From an uncultured Amylibacter sp. (GTDB lineage Bacteria > Pseudomonadota > Alphaproteobacteria > Rhodobacterales > Rhodobacteraceae), in contig OY365741.1 in NCBI GenBank assembly GCA_959347425.1, forward strand, positions 682,001 to 746,000: a DNA stretch of 64,000 bases, given 5' to 3'. Shown in pieces: positions 50,801-57,482 of this stretch. Numbering within the stretch: the first letter of the stretch is position 1; every line of letters starts with the position of its first letter. The translations under genes were made by a program, and so were the position numbers. Below the pieces are notes generated by a model. That model was not told where the DNA came from, did not search any database, and was given only the letters and a program-made list of their open reading frames with translations.

Positions 50801-52337
50801 AGATAGCCGTTGTGCCGATACGATAACGCAGATATGCGATGCCAACGCACTGGATGATTTGTGCACGGGCGATAGCCGTTATGACACCCCGCGTATTATG
50901 GCTTGCCGTGAAGACCAAAGCGATAAGAAATGCAAAAAGATTGTCAAAGATGTGTGCGATGCGAGCCCATTGGATACGTTATGCGCCGATGATAACCGCT
51001 ATAAAAACGCCCGTAAGGAGGCGTGCCGCGTTGCCGATTTAACCACCGAAACCCGTTGTGGTGAGGCTATTATGCAAATCTGCGATGCCAACTTGCGCGA
51101 TGAGATTTGCGATAAGGACGACCGCTATCAAACCCAGCATAGGGCAGCATGTCGCCAAACCGCCAAAAATCCGCAGTGTGCCACCACGATAACCACGATT
51201 TGTACGGGTGATCCGTTTGATAGCGCGTGTATCAGCAACCCGCTCTATCACCGTGCACGGCTGATTGATTGCATCACCGCAGCCAACACCCGCGAATCGC
51301 GATGCACGGCTATGACCGAACATCGGGCGTGTTTTGAAAACCCCTTTTCTGGTTTGTGTAGCAGCATAGATACTCTTGGCAGTGTCACGGATTTGGCGCG
51401 TAAAGCCCGTGTTACCTTTTGCAATGATAATCCGGGGGACGATCTGTGCGTAGGTATTAATATCGAGCGAATCTGTGCCTATGATCCCTTTAGCGTGAAT
51501 TGTCTTTACGGCGGAATATACGACACCGCACGGGCGACAAAAATTACCGAATGCTCTTGGAAAGCAAAGCAATATAGTGGTGATTGCGCAGGCACCTTGG
51601 CACGGCCGAACTTCGCCACTTGGTCGCAAGGGTTTGCCAAGGACCTGCCCGCAAGTCCGGGTACACAATACATATATAACGAATTCTTACGCGGAACTGC
51701 AACTGGGCTCAATACTGGTGGTTTTACGCCCATCGGTGGAGTCAAAACTTTGAACCTGCGCGACGCAACCTATAAAGGGAAAGCCTTGGGCGGGGATGTA
51801 TCCAATGGCATGGCGTTCTTTAGAACATCGCGAAGTTACATTTATGATTCGTATTATCCTCACCTTTCTACAACAGATATTTTTGCCTACGCTGGCATTT
51901 TATCGGGTACCAATTTGGGCGAACCTTTAAGCCAAACATCGGGACTCGCCGTCTGGAACGGACAAATTCGCACAGAACATGCTGACGGTAAATATTTGAG
52001 TAAAGATCTAGACATGACCATCAATTATTCTGCAAAAAGCATTTATGCTTTTGTTCATGCCCCCCAAAGATGGGCTTCTGATTACCACTACTTGTTGCAA
52101 GGAAATTATAACGACGTTGGGTTAATAAAGGGAACAGTGCTGTATAGCTCATTCTTTAATAACGACCCAAAACTCTCTCACCGCTATGATAAGGAACCAG
52201 GGATTCTGACAGGTTTAATCGGGCAAAAAGGCGCGGTTGGCGCGTTTATCAGCGATACATTTTACAGCGAGACAGACTATGGTAAATATAATTATTCTGG
52301 CGGGTTTGTTGTGTGTCCTGCGGGGGGGTGTGAATGA
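41847..52337 (+). CDS. Giant cysteine-rich repeat lipoprotein with TbpB-like C-terminus
   Basis: About 3,496 residues. The start is ATG 41847 after AAGGAGA. MHKFFTLALFVLAAC is a lipoprotein signal, lipid cysteine at residue 15, then a Gly run. Two or three diverged repeats and an acidic linker (about 119-152) lead into about 40 tandem repeats to residue 1713. Type A has 38 residues (C-x8-C-x11-C-x8-C, core DNPFDALCDNTYN, RESVCRN, RCPDTITR). Type B has 40 (x13 in the second gap, core NADALDDLCTDNSGYD). Residues 1713-3072 are two tandem macro-repeats, followed by a third that is truncated. From about 3252 a beta-rich domain (LSGTNLGEPLSQTSGLAVWN, GILTGLIGQKGAVGAFIS, YSGGFVVCP) resembles TbpB-like surface lipoprotein barrels. 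Likely exported and disulfide-rich; function unknown. Confidence 0.85.
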   Translation: MHKFFTLALFVLAACGGGGGGDRVAVSQFAEVCTDNPFDSTCGVEFDDMREDMCRATPDDLRCPDTLARICAEDPFDALCASVKYSAARVEICRFNPFDTRCFATIDAICKANPLDTLCDDGDDTEAGEPGDGDTGAVDSEDDSEDDSEDDSGDNIAEICKADPFDALCDNTYNDARETACRETPSDSRCPATITRLCNADALDVLCTDNSGYDTARESACRENPSDSRCPDTITRVCTDNPFDALCDNTYNTARESACRNDSSDNRCPDTITRICEADPFDALCNDNSGYDSARESACRTNPQDSRCQSIIKALCDPNPLDTICATDNRYKNDRKTACRTNPQDPRCPATIAEICNANLRDPVCDKDARYQDTHRTACRQSPNNPMCNDTITRVCNADALDELCTDNSSYDSDRESACRENPEDSRCPATITRVCGADPFDALCDNTYNDDRTTACRNGTEGNGDCTNTITRICSDNPFDALCNDTYNNDRESVCRNDNSDNRCPDTITRVCTDNPFDALCDNTYNNDRESVCRNDNSDSRCPDTITRVCTDNPFDALCDNTYNTARESVCRNDSGDNRCPDTITRICNADALDELCTDNSSYDTARESACRLNPSDSRCPDTITRLCNADALDELCTEDSGYDTARESACRQTPSDSRCPDTITRLCGADALDDLCTDDSGYDTARESACRENPSDVRCPATITRLCNADALDDLCTDNSGYDDARESACRQTPSDSRCPDTITRVCTDNPFDALCDNTYNLERESVCRNDSSDNRCPDTITRVCTDNPFDALCDNTYNLERESVCRNDSGDSRCPDTITRICTDNPFDALCDNTYNLDRESVCRNDNSDSRCPDTITRVCGDNPFDALCDNTYNTARESVCRNDNSDSRCPDTITRVCGDNPFDALCDNTYNTARESVCRNDSGDSRCPATITRLCEADALDDLCTDDSGYDTARESACRENPSDDRCPDTITRLCNADALDELCTDNSGYDTARESACRQTPSDSRCPDTITRVCGADPFDALCNDTYNSERESACRNNPEDSRCPDTITRVCTDNPFDALCNDTYNNDRESVCRNNNSDSRCPDTIARVCTDNPFDALCNNDYNSDRESVCRNNSSDSRCPDTITRVCTDNPFDALCDNTYNSERESVCRNDNSDNRCPDTITRVCGADPFDALCNDTYNSERESVCRNDNSDSRCPDTITRICTDNPFDALCDNTYNTARESVCRNDNSDSRCPDTITRVCGDNPFDALCNDTYNDNRESACRQTPEDNRCPATITRLCNADALDDLCTDNSGYDSDRESACRETPSDSRCPATITRICNADALDDLCTDDSGYDTARETACRQTPSDDRCPDTITRLCNADALDVLCTDDSGYDTARETACRNNPEDSRCPDTITRLCNADALDDLCTDNSSYDTARESACRQTPSDSRCPDTITRLCNADALDVLCTDNSGYDDARESACRQTPSDSRCPATITRLCNTDALDDLCTDNSSYDTARESACRNNPSDNRCPDTITRVCTDNPFDALCNDTYNNDRESVCRNDNSDNRCPDTITRLCDVDALDVLCTDNSSYDTARESACRNNPEDNRCPDTITRVCTDNPFDALCDNTYNTARESVCRNDNSDSRCPDTITRICGDNPFDALCDNTYDTPRESACRENPTAPRCQSIIKALCDPNPLDTICATDNRYTNDRKTACRENPTDPRCPDTIAQICDANLRDPICDTDSRYQETHRTACRQSLNNPMCTDTITRACDINALDRLCTGDNRYIPAQITHCNQPANTGSPDCQHFATTSPCLENPFLEYGQCEAAFDNPESAKQARFDYCNGENPIASLCTGAQTICQQSENLFATNCDAFNNTARVDYCATGTNALLNAEPNPQCVAIQETNESCVSNPFAEVCATILTDAATIRQGRVMYCHTLTPEQITANYLCANLDQICRESPFEKQYGCLNHTAWEGDRDRQAIACRADQTRQSAACTGPIRYCFQNPFDAENKHGACTHSAFNEEREARVLGCYNKTFVSPACEELAPCNATPFSTTITLNETTCNTAPEFAAIRTIKIEGCSGADFANFSCNDVQATFCTDSNTDNYLFSPLCNRADNPYQNLRTDLIDICISNSNAEGCTDNINHCVLNPYKLYKTCVNTAFDTLRTTSVTNCISNNQDNGGIQTSDTFCRNIDRAVCTHIGRFANPFHKLCYLNSTNKLYATRRYTIFNNCIGGTLRGQTCKVVIACRANPFGSECPDDALFDNAKETYCRANSTDLCNPTIERVCATNALDDLCTGDSRYDTPRITACREDQSDNKCAKIIKDVCDESPLDTLCAEDNSYTGARQTACRAADLTTETRCGTAIMQICDANLRDPICDKDARYQDTHRDACRQSLNNPMCVDTITRACDINALDRLCTGDNRYIPAQITHCNQPANTGSPDCQHFATTSPCLENPFLDGGQCETAFDNLDSAKQARFDYCNGESPIASLCTGARTICQQSENLFATKCDAFNTTARVDYCATGSNTLMGDTMQTDPKCTDTNIPAQSCVSNPFADICATILTDAETIRQGRVSYCHTLTRAEIRGSYLCSSLDIICRESPFENVLYRCLKHSAWAGHRDHQVSTCRADETRQDAACTNFIQYCFQNPFDTANKGFCKDPAFNQEREARVLNCYNGRFIGSACDALAPCSNAPFSTTLMLNERTCNTAPEFAAIRTMKAENCNGADFANFPCDNVRAALCTDSNTDNYLFSPLCNRADNPYNQIRKNLIKACHGNQSLQGCTETVISCLNKSYETNTTCVNSAFNSHRDAQTSLCTAIYRDSGSIHEDDIACISIDTALCTDTGPYANPFNDICRLTGVDYSAERTAIFNGCMDGRLSGTICEPVAFCTERPFVSDCRTDPLFETARETYCRANSTTSCNSIVERLCTADVLDDICADDTRYSDAHETACRGTPEDSRCAGVIAQLCDAEALDDICASDSRYSDAHETACRGAPEDSRCADTITQICDANALDDLCTGDSRYDTPRIMACREDQSDKKCKKIVKDVCDASPLDTLCADDNRYKNARKEACRVADLTTETRCGEAIMQICDANLRDEICDKDDRYQTQHRAACRQTAKNPQCATTITTICTGDPFDSACISNPLYHRARLIDCITAANTRESRCTAMTEHRACFENPFSGLCSSIDTLGSVTDLARKARVTFCNDNPGDDLCVGINIERICAYDPFSVNCLYGGIYDTARATKITECSWKAKQYSGDCAGTLARPNFATWSQGFAKDLPASPGTQYIYNEFLRGTATGLNTGGFTPIGGVKTLNLRDATYKGKALGGDVSNGMAFFRTSRSYIYDSYYPHLSTTDIFAYAGILSGTNLGEPLSQTSGLAVWNGQIRTEHADGKYLSKDLDMTINYSAKSIYAFVHAPQRWASDYHYLLQGNYNDVGLIKGTVLYSSFFNNDPKLSHRYDKEPGILTGLIGQKGAVGAFISDTFYSETDYGKYNYSGGFVVCPAGGCE
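42300..46984 (+). repeat. Coding tandem repeats of 114 and 120 bp
   Basis: About 40 in-frame units of two lengths, 114 bp (38 residues) and 120 bp (40 residues), arranged in runs of one type and then the other. Exact spacing is visible, for example GTTTGCACCGATAACCC at 43380 and 43494, and ACCTTTGCACCGAT-type units every 120 bases between 45720 and 46320. Many units are near identical at DNA level in the central 3.5 kb. Confidence 0.92.
46985..51064 (+). repeat. Tandem macro-repeat of 1920 and 2160 bp in the giant gene
   Basis: Copy 1 (46985-48904) and copy 2 (48905-51064) align at a constant offset of 1920 bases up to about 50590 (for example 47161 with 49081 and 48601 with 50521). After that the offset is 2160 (48721 with 50881). 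The 240-base difference equals two extra 120-bp units in copy 2. A third, truncated copy begins at 51065. Confidence 0.88.
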
Positions 52338-52711
52338 TTAGTTGTTAGTTATTAGTTATTAGTGATTGGTTATTAGTGGCTTTAGCCCTTGCGGGTCTTC
52401 GTCATCGCTTACGCGAATGCCGACCAGCGGGGTCTTTTGTGCGTAGCCCTCACGGTGTGAGGGCATGCCAAAAGCCCTTGGGTTACAAGACGATAGCTAT
52501 GTTCTAAATTTATTTAGACTATATACAAGACGCTGAACCAAACCCCAGCCAAAAAATAACCCGTCCAGCTCTCCGCAGGAGGGGTGGGTGGGCGGGCGAC
52601 ATTTCGAAGAAATGGCGCAAACAAAAAACCTCTGCCCTTAACTTCTAATAACCAACCTCCAATCCCTAATAACTAACAACTAATAACTAACAACTAATAA
52701 CTAACAACTAA
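52338..52711 (-). repeat. Intergenic repeat island I (reverse, subtype 2)
   Basis: Between the convergent giant gene and dnaE. Heptamers begin at the giant gene's stop. Then GCCCTTGCGGGTCTTCG, TCGC-TTAC-GCGA hairpin, GCCCTCACGGTGTGAGGGC hairpin within a CTTTTG/CAAAAG stem, CTAAATTTATTTAG, subtype-2 middle, terminator hairpin, CATTTC-GAA-GAAATG (52600-52614), and inverted heptamers that contain the dnaE stop. Confidence 0.85.
52551..52592 (-). terminator. Intrinsic terminator in island I
   Basis: Same hairpin as island A on the minus strand (52560-52592), followed by T6 (AAAAAA on plus at 52551-52556); oriented to end the dnaE transcript. Confidence 0.65.
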
Positions 52712-55700
52712 AACTCCTCAATCCCCAGCACCCCAGCAATTCCTTTGAACGCCGATTTCATCTGCAAATTTAACGGATAGCTATCCTTTAACGCCAGCTC
52801 TACATCGCCGTCCAAATCGGGCGCACGCAATACCAAATGCACCGCACCTTGCGACCCGCGAGCCCCTGCACCAGACAAATCCCCCAACCGCGCCGCCACG
52901 GAGTCCAACGCCGCCGCTTCATCCACAAAAATCCGCAACCCTTTTATTGATACATCGCCCATAAAGCCCTCAACCGTTTGCACTTTACGAGCATTCAGGC
53001 GCAACTGCCCGTCATTATACCCCGCCTCTATGTTCAAAACAACATTCTGCCCAGATTCCAATAACCCACGATATTCCGCCAAAGCCTCTGAAAACAAGCT
53101 AACCTCATACAGCCCCGTTGGGTCGGATAACTGCACAAACGCGAATTTATTACCCTTTGCCGAAACACGCTCTTTCTTGGACGCAACCGCCCCCGCCAAT
53201 TTACAATGCAAGGTGTCTTTTTCCTTTTCCACCTTTGCATTCATCTGCGCGAAAGTCAGAACCGATTTACGCGCCAATACCGATTGATAATCGTCCAGAG
53301 GATGCCCCGATAGATAAAACCCGATTGCCAAATGCTCTTCTATCAATCGCTCGTTCGGCAGGAAATCTTTCACATCGGGCAAGGGCGGGGGCGGCAGTTC
53401 ATCGCCACCTCCAAACAACGCGTTTTGCTGAGAATTCTTTTCACTAATCACAGTATTAGAATAGCCGACCAGCGATTCTATCCCATCATGCACACGCCGC
53501 CGATTGCCATCCAAACAATCAAACGCACCCGCCGCCGCCAGCCGTTCCAACGCGCGTTTGCCAACTCGGCGCAAATCCACCCTACGGGCGAAATCAAACA
53601 AATCGGTGAATTCGCCATCTTTGCGAGCCTTACTGATAAGACGCATAACCTCTACACCCACGTTTTTTAACGCACCCAAAGCATAAAATATCTTGCCATC
53701 CTTCACGCTGAAGGTCGCCTCGGATTTATTAACACAAGGGGGGTGAGCAACAAGCCCCAAAGCCTCAACCTCGCGGTAATAAACCGCCATTTTATCGGTG
53801 TTATGAATATCGCAGGTCATCACCGCCGCCATAAATTCCAAAGGATAATTCGCCTTTAGCCACGCGGTTTGATAGGATACCAAAGCATAAGCCGCCGCGT
53901 GGGATTTGTTAAACCCGTAATTCGCGAACTTATCCAGCAGATTCCAAACCTCATCCGCCTTGCCCTTTGGCACGCCATTCGCCAAAGCACCCGCGATGAA
54001 TTTGGGTTTTTCTTTATCCATCTCGGCTTGGATTTTCTTACCCATAGCACGGCGCAACGAATCCGCACCGCCGAGGGTATAGCCCGCCATGACTTGGGCA
54101 ATTTCCATCACTTGTTCCTGATAGACGATAATTCCTTGGGTTTCATCCAGCAAGTGGTCAATAGAATCATGCATTTTCTGCCGCTTGGCGCGGTTATTTT
54201 TTATATCGCAAAACAGGGGGATATTTTCAATCGGGCCGGGGCGGTAAAGCGCGACCAAAGCGACTATATCCTCTATACAGGTAGGCCGCATCCGCCGCAA
54301 CGCATCCATCATCCCCGATGATTCCACTTGGAACACGGCAATAGTCTTCGCGGCAGAATATAAATCAAAGGTCTTTTTATCGGTTAAATCAATCGCGCTA
54401 ATATCAATATCAATCCCGCGAATCCGCAGAAAATCCAGCGTGTATTGAATGACAGTCAGGGTTCTTAATCCCAGAAAATCAAACTTCACCAACCCCGCCT
54501 TTTCCGCCCATTTCATATTAAATTGCGTGGCGGGCATGGACGAACGAGGGTCTTGATACAACGGCACCAGCTCATCCAACGGGCGATCGCCAATCACCAC
54601 ACCCGCCGCGTGGGTGGAGGCATTTCGCAACAATCCCTCTAACTGTCCCGCGTAGTCCATCAGGCGTTTGACGATTTCTTCCGCCTGTACAGCGTCACGC
54701 AAACGCGGTTCGTCCTTTAATGCTTTTTTAATGGAAACGGGTTTGACACCCTCTTCTGGTATGAGTTTAGCAAGGCGATCAACTTGGGGATATGGCATAT
54801 TCAAAACCCGCCCAACATCGCGCAGGGCTGCTTTGGATAGCAACGCGCCAAAGGTGATGATTTGCGCGACCCTATCACGCCCGTATTTTTGCTGGACGTA
54901 TTGGATAACTTCCTCTCGCCTTTCCATACAAAAATCAATATCAAAATCGGGCATGGAGGCACGTTCGGGATTCAAAAATCGCTCGAATAGCAACGAATAC
55001 CGCAAGGGGTCTAAATCGGTGATTTGCAAAACATAGGCAACCAGCGATCCCGCGCCAGAACCACGACCCGGCCCAACAGGGATATTATTGTCCTTTGCCC
55101 AGCGAATAAAATCGGCGACAATCAGGAAATAGCCGGGGAAACCGCGATTGATAATAATATCCAGCTCAAACTCCAGCCGTTTTTCATAAACATCCACGCT
55201 GGCGGAGGGTTCAATGGTTTTCAGCCGTGCGGTCAGCCCTTCGGCGGCTTGACGGCGCAATTCGGACACCTCATCATCGGCGAATTTCGGTAAAATAGGA
55301 TCTTGGGTGTTAGGTTTAAACGCGCACCGTTTGGCGATTTCAATAGTATTCTCAATCGCCTCTGGCAAATCGGCGAATCGGCGAATCATTTCATCTGGGG
55401 TTTTCAAATAATACTCTGGTGTCAGTCGCCTGCGCCCGCTTTGCTGATCAACACGGGCGTTATTGGCTATGCAAATCAGCGCGTCATGGGCGGCGAACAT
55501 GTCTTTATTGGCGAAATAGGCATCATTGGTGGCGACCAAAGGCAAATCCAAACTATAGGCAAGGTCAATAAAATCAGCCTCGCTGGCGGATTGCTCGGGC
55601 GTGAGGGTGTTGTCCGTCCCATGCCGATGCAGTTCAATGTAAAACCGCGTGGGGAATATCGCGGCGAGTTCCTGCATCAAAGCCTTTGCCTTGCCCTTCT

Positions 55701-56187
55701 GCCCATCGCACAGAATTTTACCGATAGGACCCAAAGCACCACCAGACAGGCAAATCAACCCGTCATTATGGGCGGATAAATCGGCAATACTAATCGCGCC
55801 TTTGCTGATTTCTTCATGCAGATATAGACGCGAATTCAGGCGTAGCAAATTATCATAACCCGTTTTATTCTGCGCCAGCAAAACAATCGGGCGACCTGCG
55901 GGCGGGTTATCGCCGACAGTCTGCCCCGCCGTTTGCGTGGTATCCACTCGCAAATCCATTTGACAGCCGATGATGGGTTGAATACCCGAATTGCCAAGGG
56001 CTTCGGCAAATTCCAACGCCCCAAACATGTTATTCGTATCGGTAATGGCAAGCGCGGGCATCGCCATTTTACGGCAAGTTTGCGGGAGGTCTTTGATTTG
56101 CAACGCACCTTCCAGCAGGGAATAGGCGGTATGGACTCGCAGATGAATAAAGGCGGGGGATTTGGTTTTGGCGCGGGTTTGAGTCAT
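52708..56187 (-). CDS. dnaE: DNA polymerase III alpha subunit
   Basis: Catalytic subunit of the replicative polymerase. The 1159 residues have the N-terminal PHP domain (FIHLRVHTAYSLLEGALQI), the palm with VGPGRGSGAGSLVAYVLQI and PDFDIDFCMERREEVI carrying the catalytic aspartates, DEVWNLLDKFANYGFNKSHAAAYALVSYQTAWLK-type finger sequence, and a C-terminal OB-fold region. Length fits DnaE1, not error-prone DnaE2. ATG 56187 overlaps the stop of the upstream methyltransferase gene (ATGA). The stop lies in island I heptamers. Confidence 0.96.
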   Translation of the reverse strand: MTQTRAKTKSPAFIHLRVHTAYSLLEGALQIKDLPQTCRKMAMPALAITDTNNMFGALEFAEALGNSGIQPIIGCQMDLRVDTTQTAGQTVGDNPPAGRPIVLLAQNKTGYDNLLRLNSRLYLHEEISKGAISIADLSAHNDGLICLSGGALGPIGKILCDGQKGKAKALMQELAAIFPTRFYIELHRHGTDNTLTPEQSASEADFIDLAYSLDLPLVATNDAYFANKDMFAAHDALICIANNARVDQQSGRRRLTPEYYLKTPDEMIRRFADLPEAIENTIEIAKRCAFKPNTQDPILPKFADDEVSELRRQAAEGLTARLKTIEPSASVDVYEKRLEFELDIIINRGFPGYFLIVADFIRWAKDNNIPVGPGRGSGAGSLVAYVLQITDLDPLRYSLLFERFLNPERASMPDFDIDFCMERREEVIQYVQQKYGRDRVAQIITFGALLSKAALRDVGRVLNMPYPQVDRLAKLIPEEGVKPVSIKKALKDEPRLRDAVQAEEIVKRLMDYAGQLEGLLRNASTHAAGVVIGDRPLDELVPLYQDPRSSMPATQFNMKWAEKAGLVKFDFLGLRTLTVIQYTLDFLRIRGIDIDISAIDLTDKKTFDLYSAAKTIAVFQVESSGMMDALRRMRPTCIEDIVALVALYRPGPIENIPLFCDIKNNRAKRQKMHDSIDHLLDETQGIIVYQEQVMEIAQVMAGYTLGGADSLRRAMGKKIQAEMDKEKPKFIAGALANGVPKGKADEVWNLLDKFANYGFNKSHAAAYALVSYQTAWLKANYPLEFMAAVMTCDIHNTDKMAVYYREVEALGLVAHPPCVNKSEATFSVKDGKIFYALGALKNVGVEVMRLISKARKDGEFTDLFDFARRVDLRRVGKRALERLAAAGAFDCLDGNRRRVHDGIESLVGYSNTVISEKNSQQNALFGGGDELPPPPLPDVKDFLPNERLIEEHLAIGFYLSGHPLDDYQSVLARKSVLTFAQMNAKVEKEKDTLHCKLAGAVASKKERVSAKGNKFAFVQLSDPTGLYEVSLFSEALAEYRGLLESGQNVVLNIEAGYNDGQLRLNARKVQTVEGFMGDVSIKGLRIFVDEAAALDSVAARLGDLSGAGARGSQGAVHLVLRAPDLDGDVELALKDSYPLNLQMKSAFKGIAGVLGIEEF

Positions 56188-57335
56188 AGGGGGATTATAG
56201 GGGGATTTTGCGGATTGGCAAGGTTTCTAGCAATAAAATCATCAAAAACCCCATTGGCATCGCTTAACCTATTAACAACCATATTAACCGAGTTTGCCTC
56301 AATATCAATCCCAATCCAACCTCTGTGTAAATGATGTGCCGCCACGCAAGTGCTCGCACACCCACAAAACGGATCAAGCACCAAATCGCCTTCTTTACTG
56401 GACGCTTTGATAATCCTATAAAGCAAGGCAAGCGGTTTTTGCGTGGGATAGCCTGTGTTTTCCGCCCGCGAAACTCGCGGAATATCCGTCCAATTATTAT
56501 CAAGCGGAGTGCCTTTGTAATCATCCAGATATTGCCGTCTTTCCACCCTTGCCCCGCTTTTAATAATAATATTGCCCTTTTGATATTCTTCTTCCAAACG
56601 CGGCTTGCTTAACCGCCACCCCGATGGATATGGATTTTTGCACCCGCGCCATTCAAAACAAAGATTAGGTCTTGCCCCCATAGTTTTTGCCCTAAAAACA
56701 GGGGTAGTCGTGTTATACCGCCTGCCCTTTTCATCCGTTTTGTTAAACTTTTTTATAATATCCGCGTCATTCACATCAAATTCTGGTATGGGATTCAAAT
56801 AATAATCTTTGGTCTTTGTATAAAAGAAAATCGTATCGGTATTCGCGCCGAACTTCCGTGCGGCATATTGGCTGCCCTTACCACGGGAGGAATTCCTTTG
56901 CCAAATAATTTCATTATGAAAATTATTCGCGCCAAAAATCGTATCCATAACGGTTTTCAAATAATGACTAGCCGTAGAATCGCAATGTAAATAAAAAGAG
57001 CCTGTTGGTTTCAAAACCCTATGCAATTCCAAAATCCGCAGGGACATAAAACCGATATAAGCCATCATAGCCTTGCCATGCGCCGCATCTATCACTTGAA
57101 TAAAACTGGATAAAGACGGGTGTTTATCAAATAACTGCGCCAGCAGTACCTCATCAACATCGCTCCATTTCCAAGTATCTTTGAAAGACGACCCCGCGGC
57201 GGTGCTGCCATCAGGGGCGCAAAAAATCCGTTTGGAATTGAACGGAGGATCAAGATAAATCAAATCCACCGAATCGCTATCCATACCCCGAAGGATATAG
57301 AGATTATCGCCCGTAAATATAGTATTCTTTTGCAT
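56184..57335 (-). CDS. Site-specific DNA methyltransferase (beta-class, type III Mod-like), orphan
   Basis: A 383-residue amino-methyltransferase for N6-adenine or N4-cytosine. Motif IV DLIYLDPPFNSKR is near residue 28, YLHCDSTASHYLKTVMD near 118, a variable target-recognition region covers about 190-280, GYPTQKPLALL near 298, and motif I VLDPFCGCASTCVAAHHL near 325, so the motif order is that of the beta class. No restriction gene is beside it. Its stop overlaps the dnaE start (ATGA), a strange pairing that would couple translation of a methylase with the replicative polymerase. TATAAT at 57380-57375 (minus) could be its -10 box. Target sequence unknown. Confidence 0.87.
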   Translation of the reverse strand: MQKNTIFTGDNLYILRGMDSDSVDLIYLDPPFNSKRIFCAPDGSTAAGSSFKDTWKWSDVDEVLLAQLFDKHPSLSSFIQVIDAAHGKAMMAYIGFMSLRILELHRVLKPTGSFYLHCDSTASHYLKTVMDTIFGANNFHNEIIWQRNSSRGKGSQYAARKFGANTDTIFFYTKTKDYYLNPIPEFDVNDADIIKKFNKTDEKGRRYNTTTPVFRAKTMGARPNLCFEWRGCKNPYPSGWRLSKPRLEEEYQKGNIIIKSGARVERRQYLDDYKGTPLDNNWTDIPRVSRAENTGYPTQKPLALLYRIIKASSKEGDLVLDPFCGCASTCVAAHHLHRGWIGIDIEANSVNMVVNRLSDANGVFDDFIARNLANPQNPPIIPL

Positions 57336-57482
57336 CGCTTGCTCTTATGGTGCCACTTGTGCTTTCATATTTTTATTATAGGCTATTACATCATTAAACA
57401 AGTGTTAAAATTTATATTTACTTAATCGCAAAAACACACTAAACACAAACCACAAACATTTAAAAACGAACCGCCTAACCCC

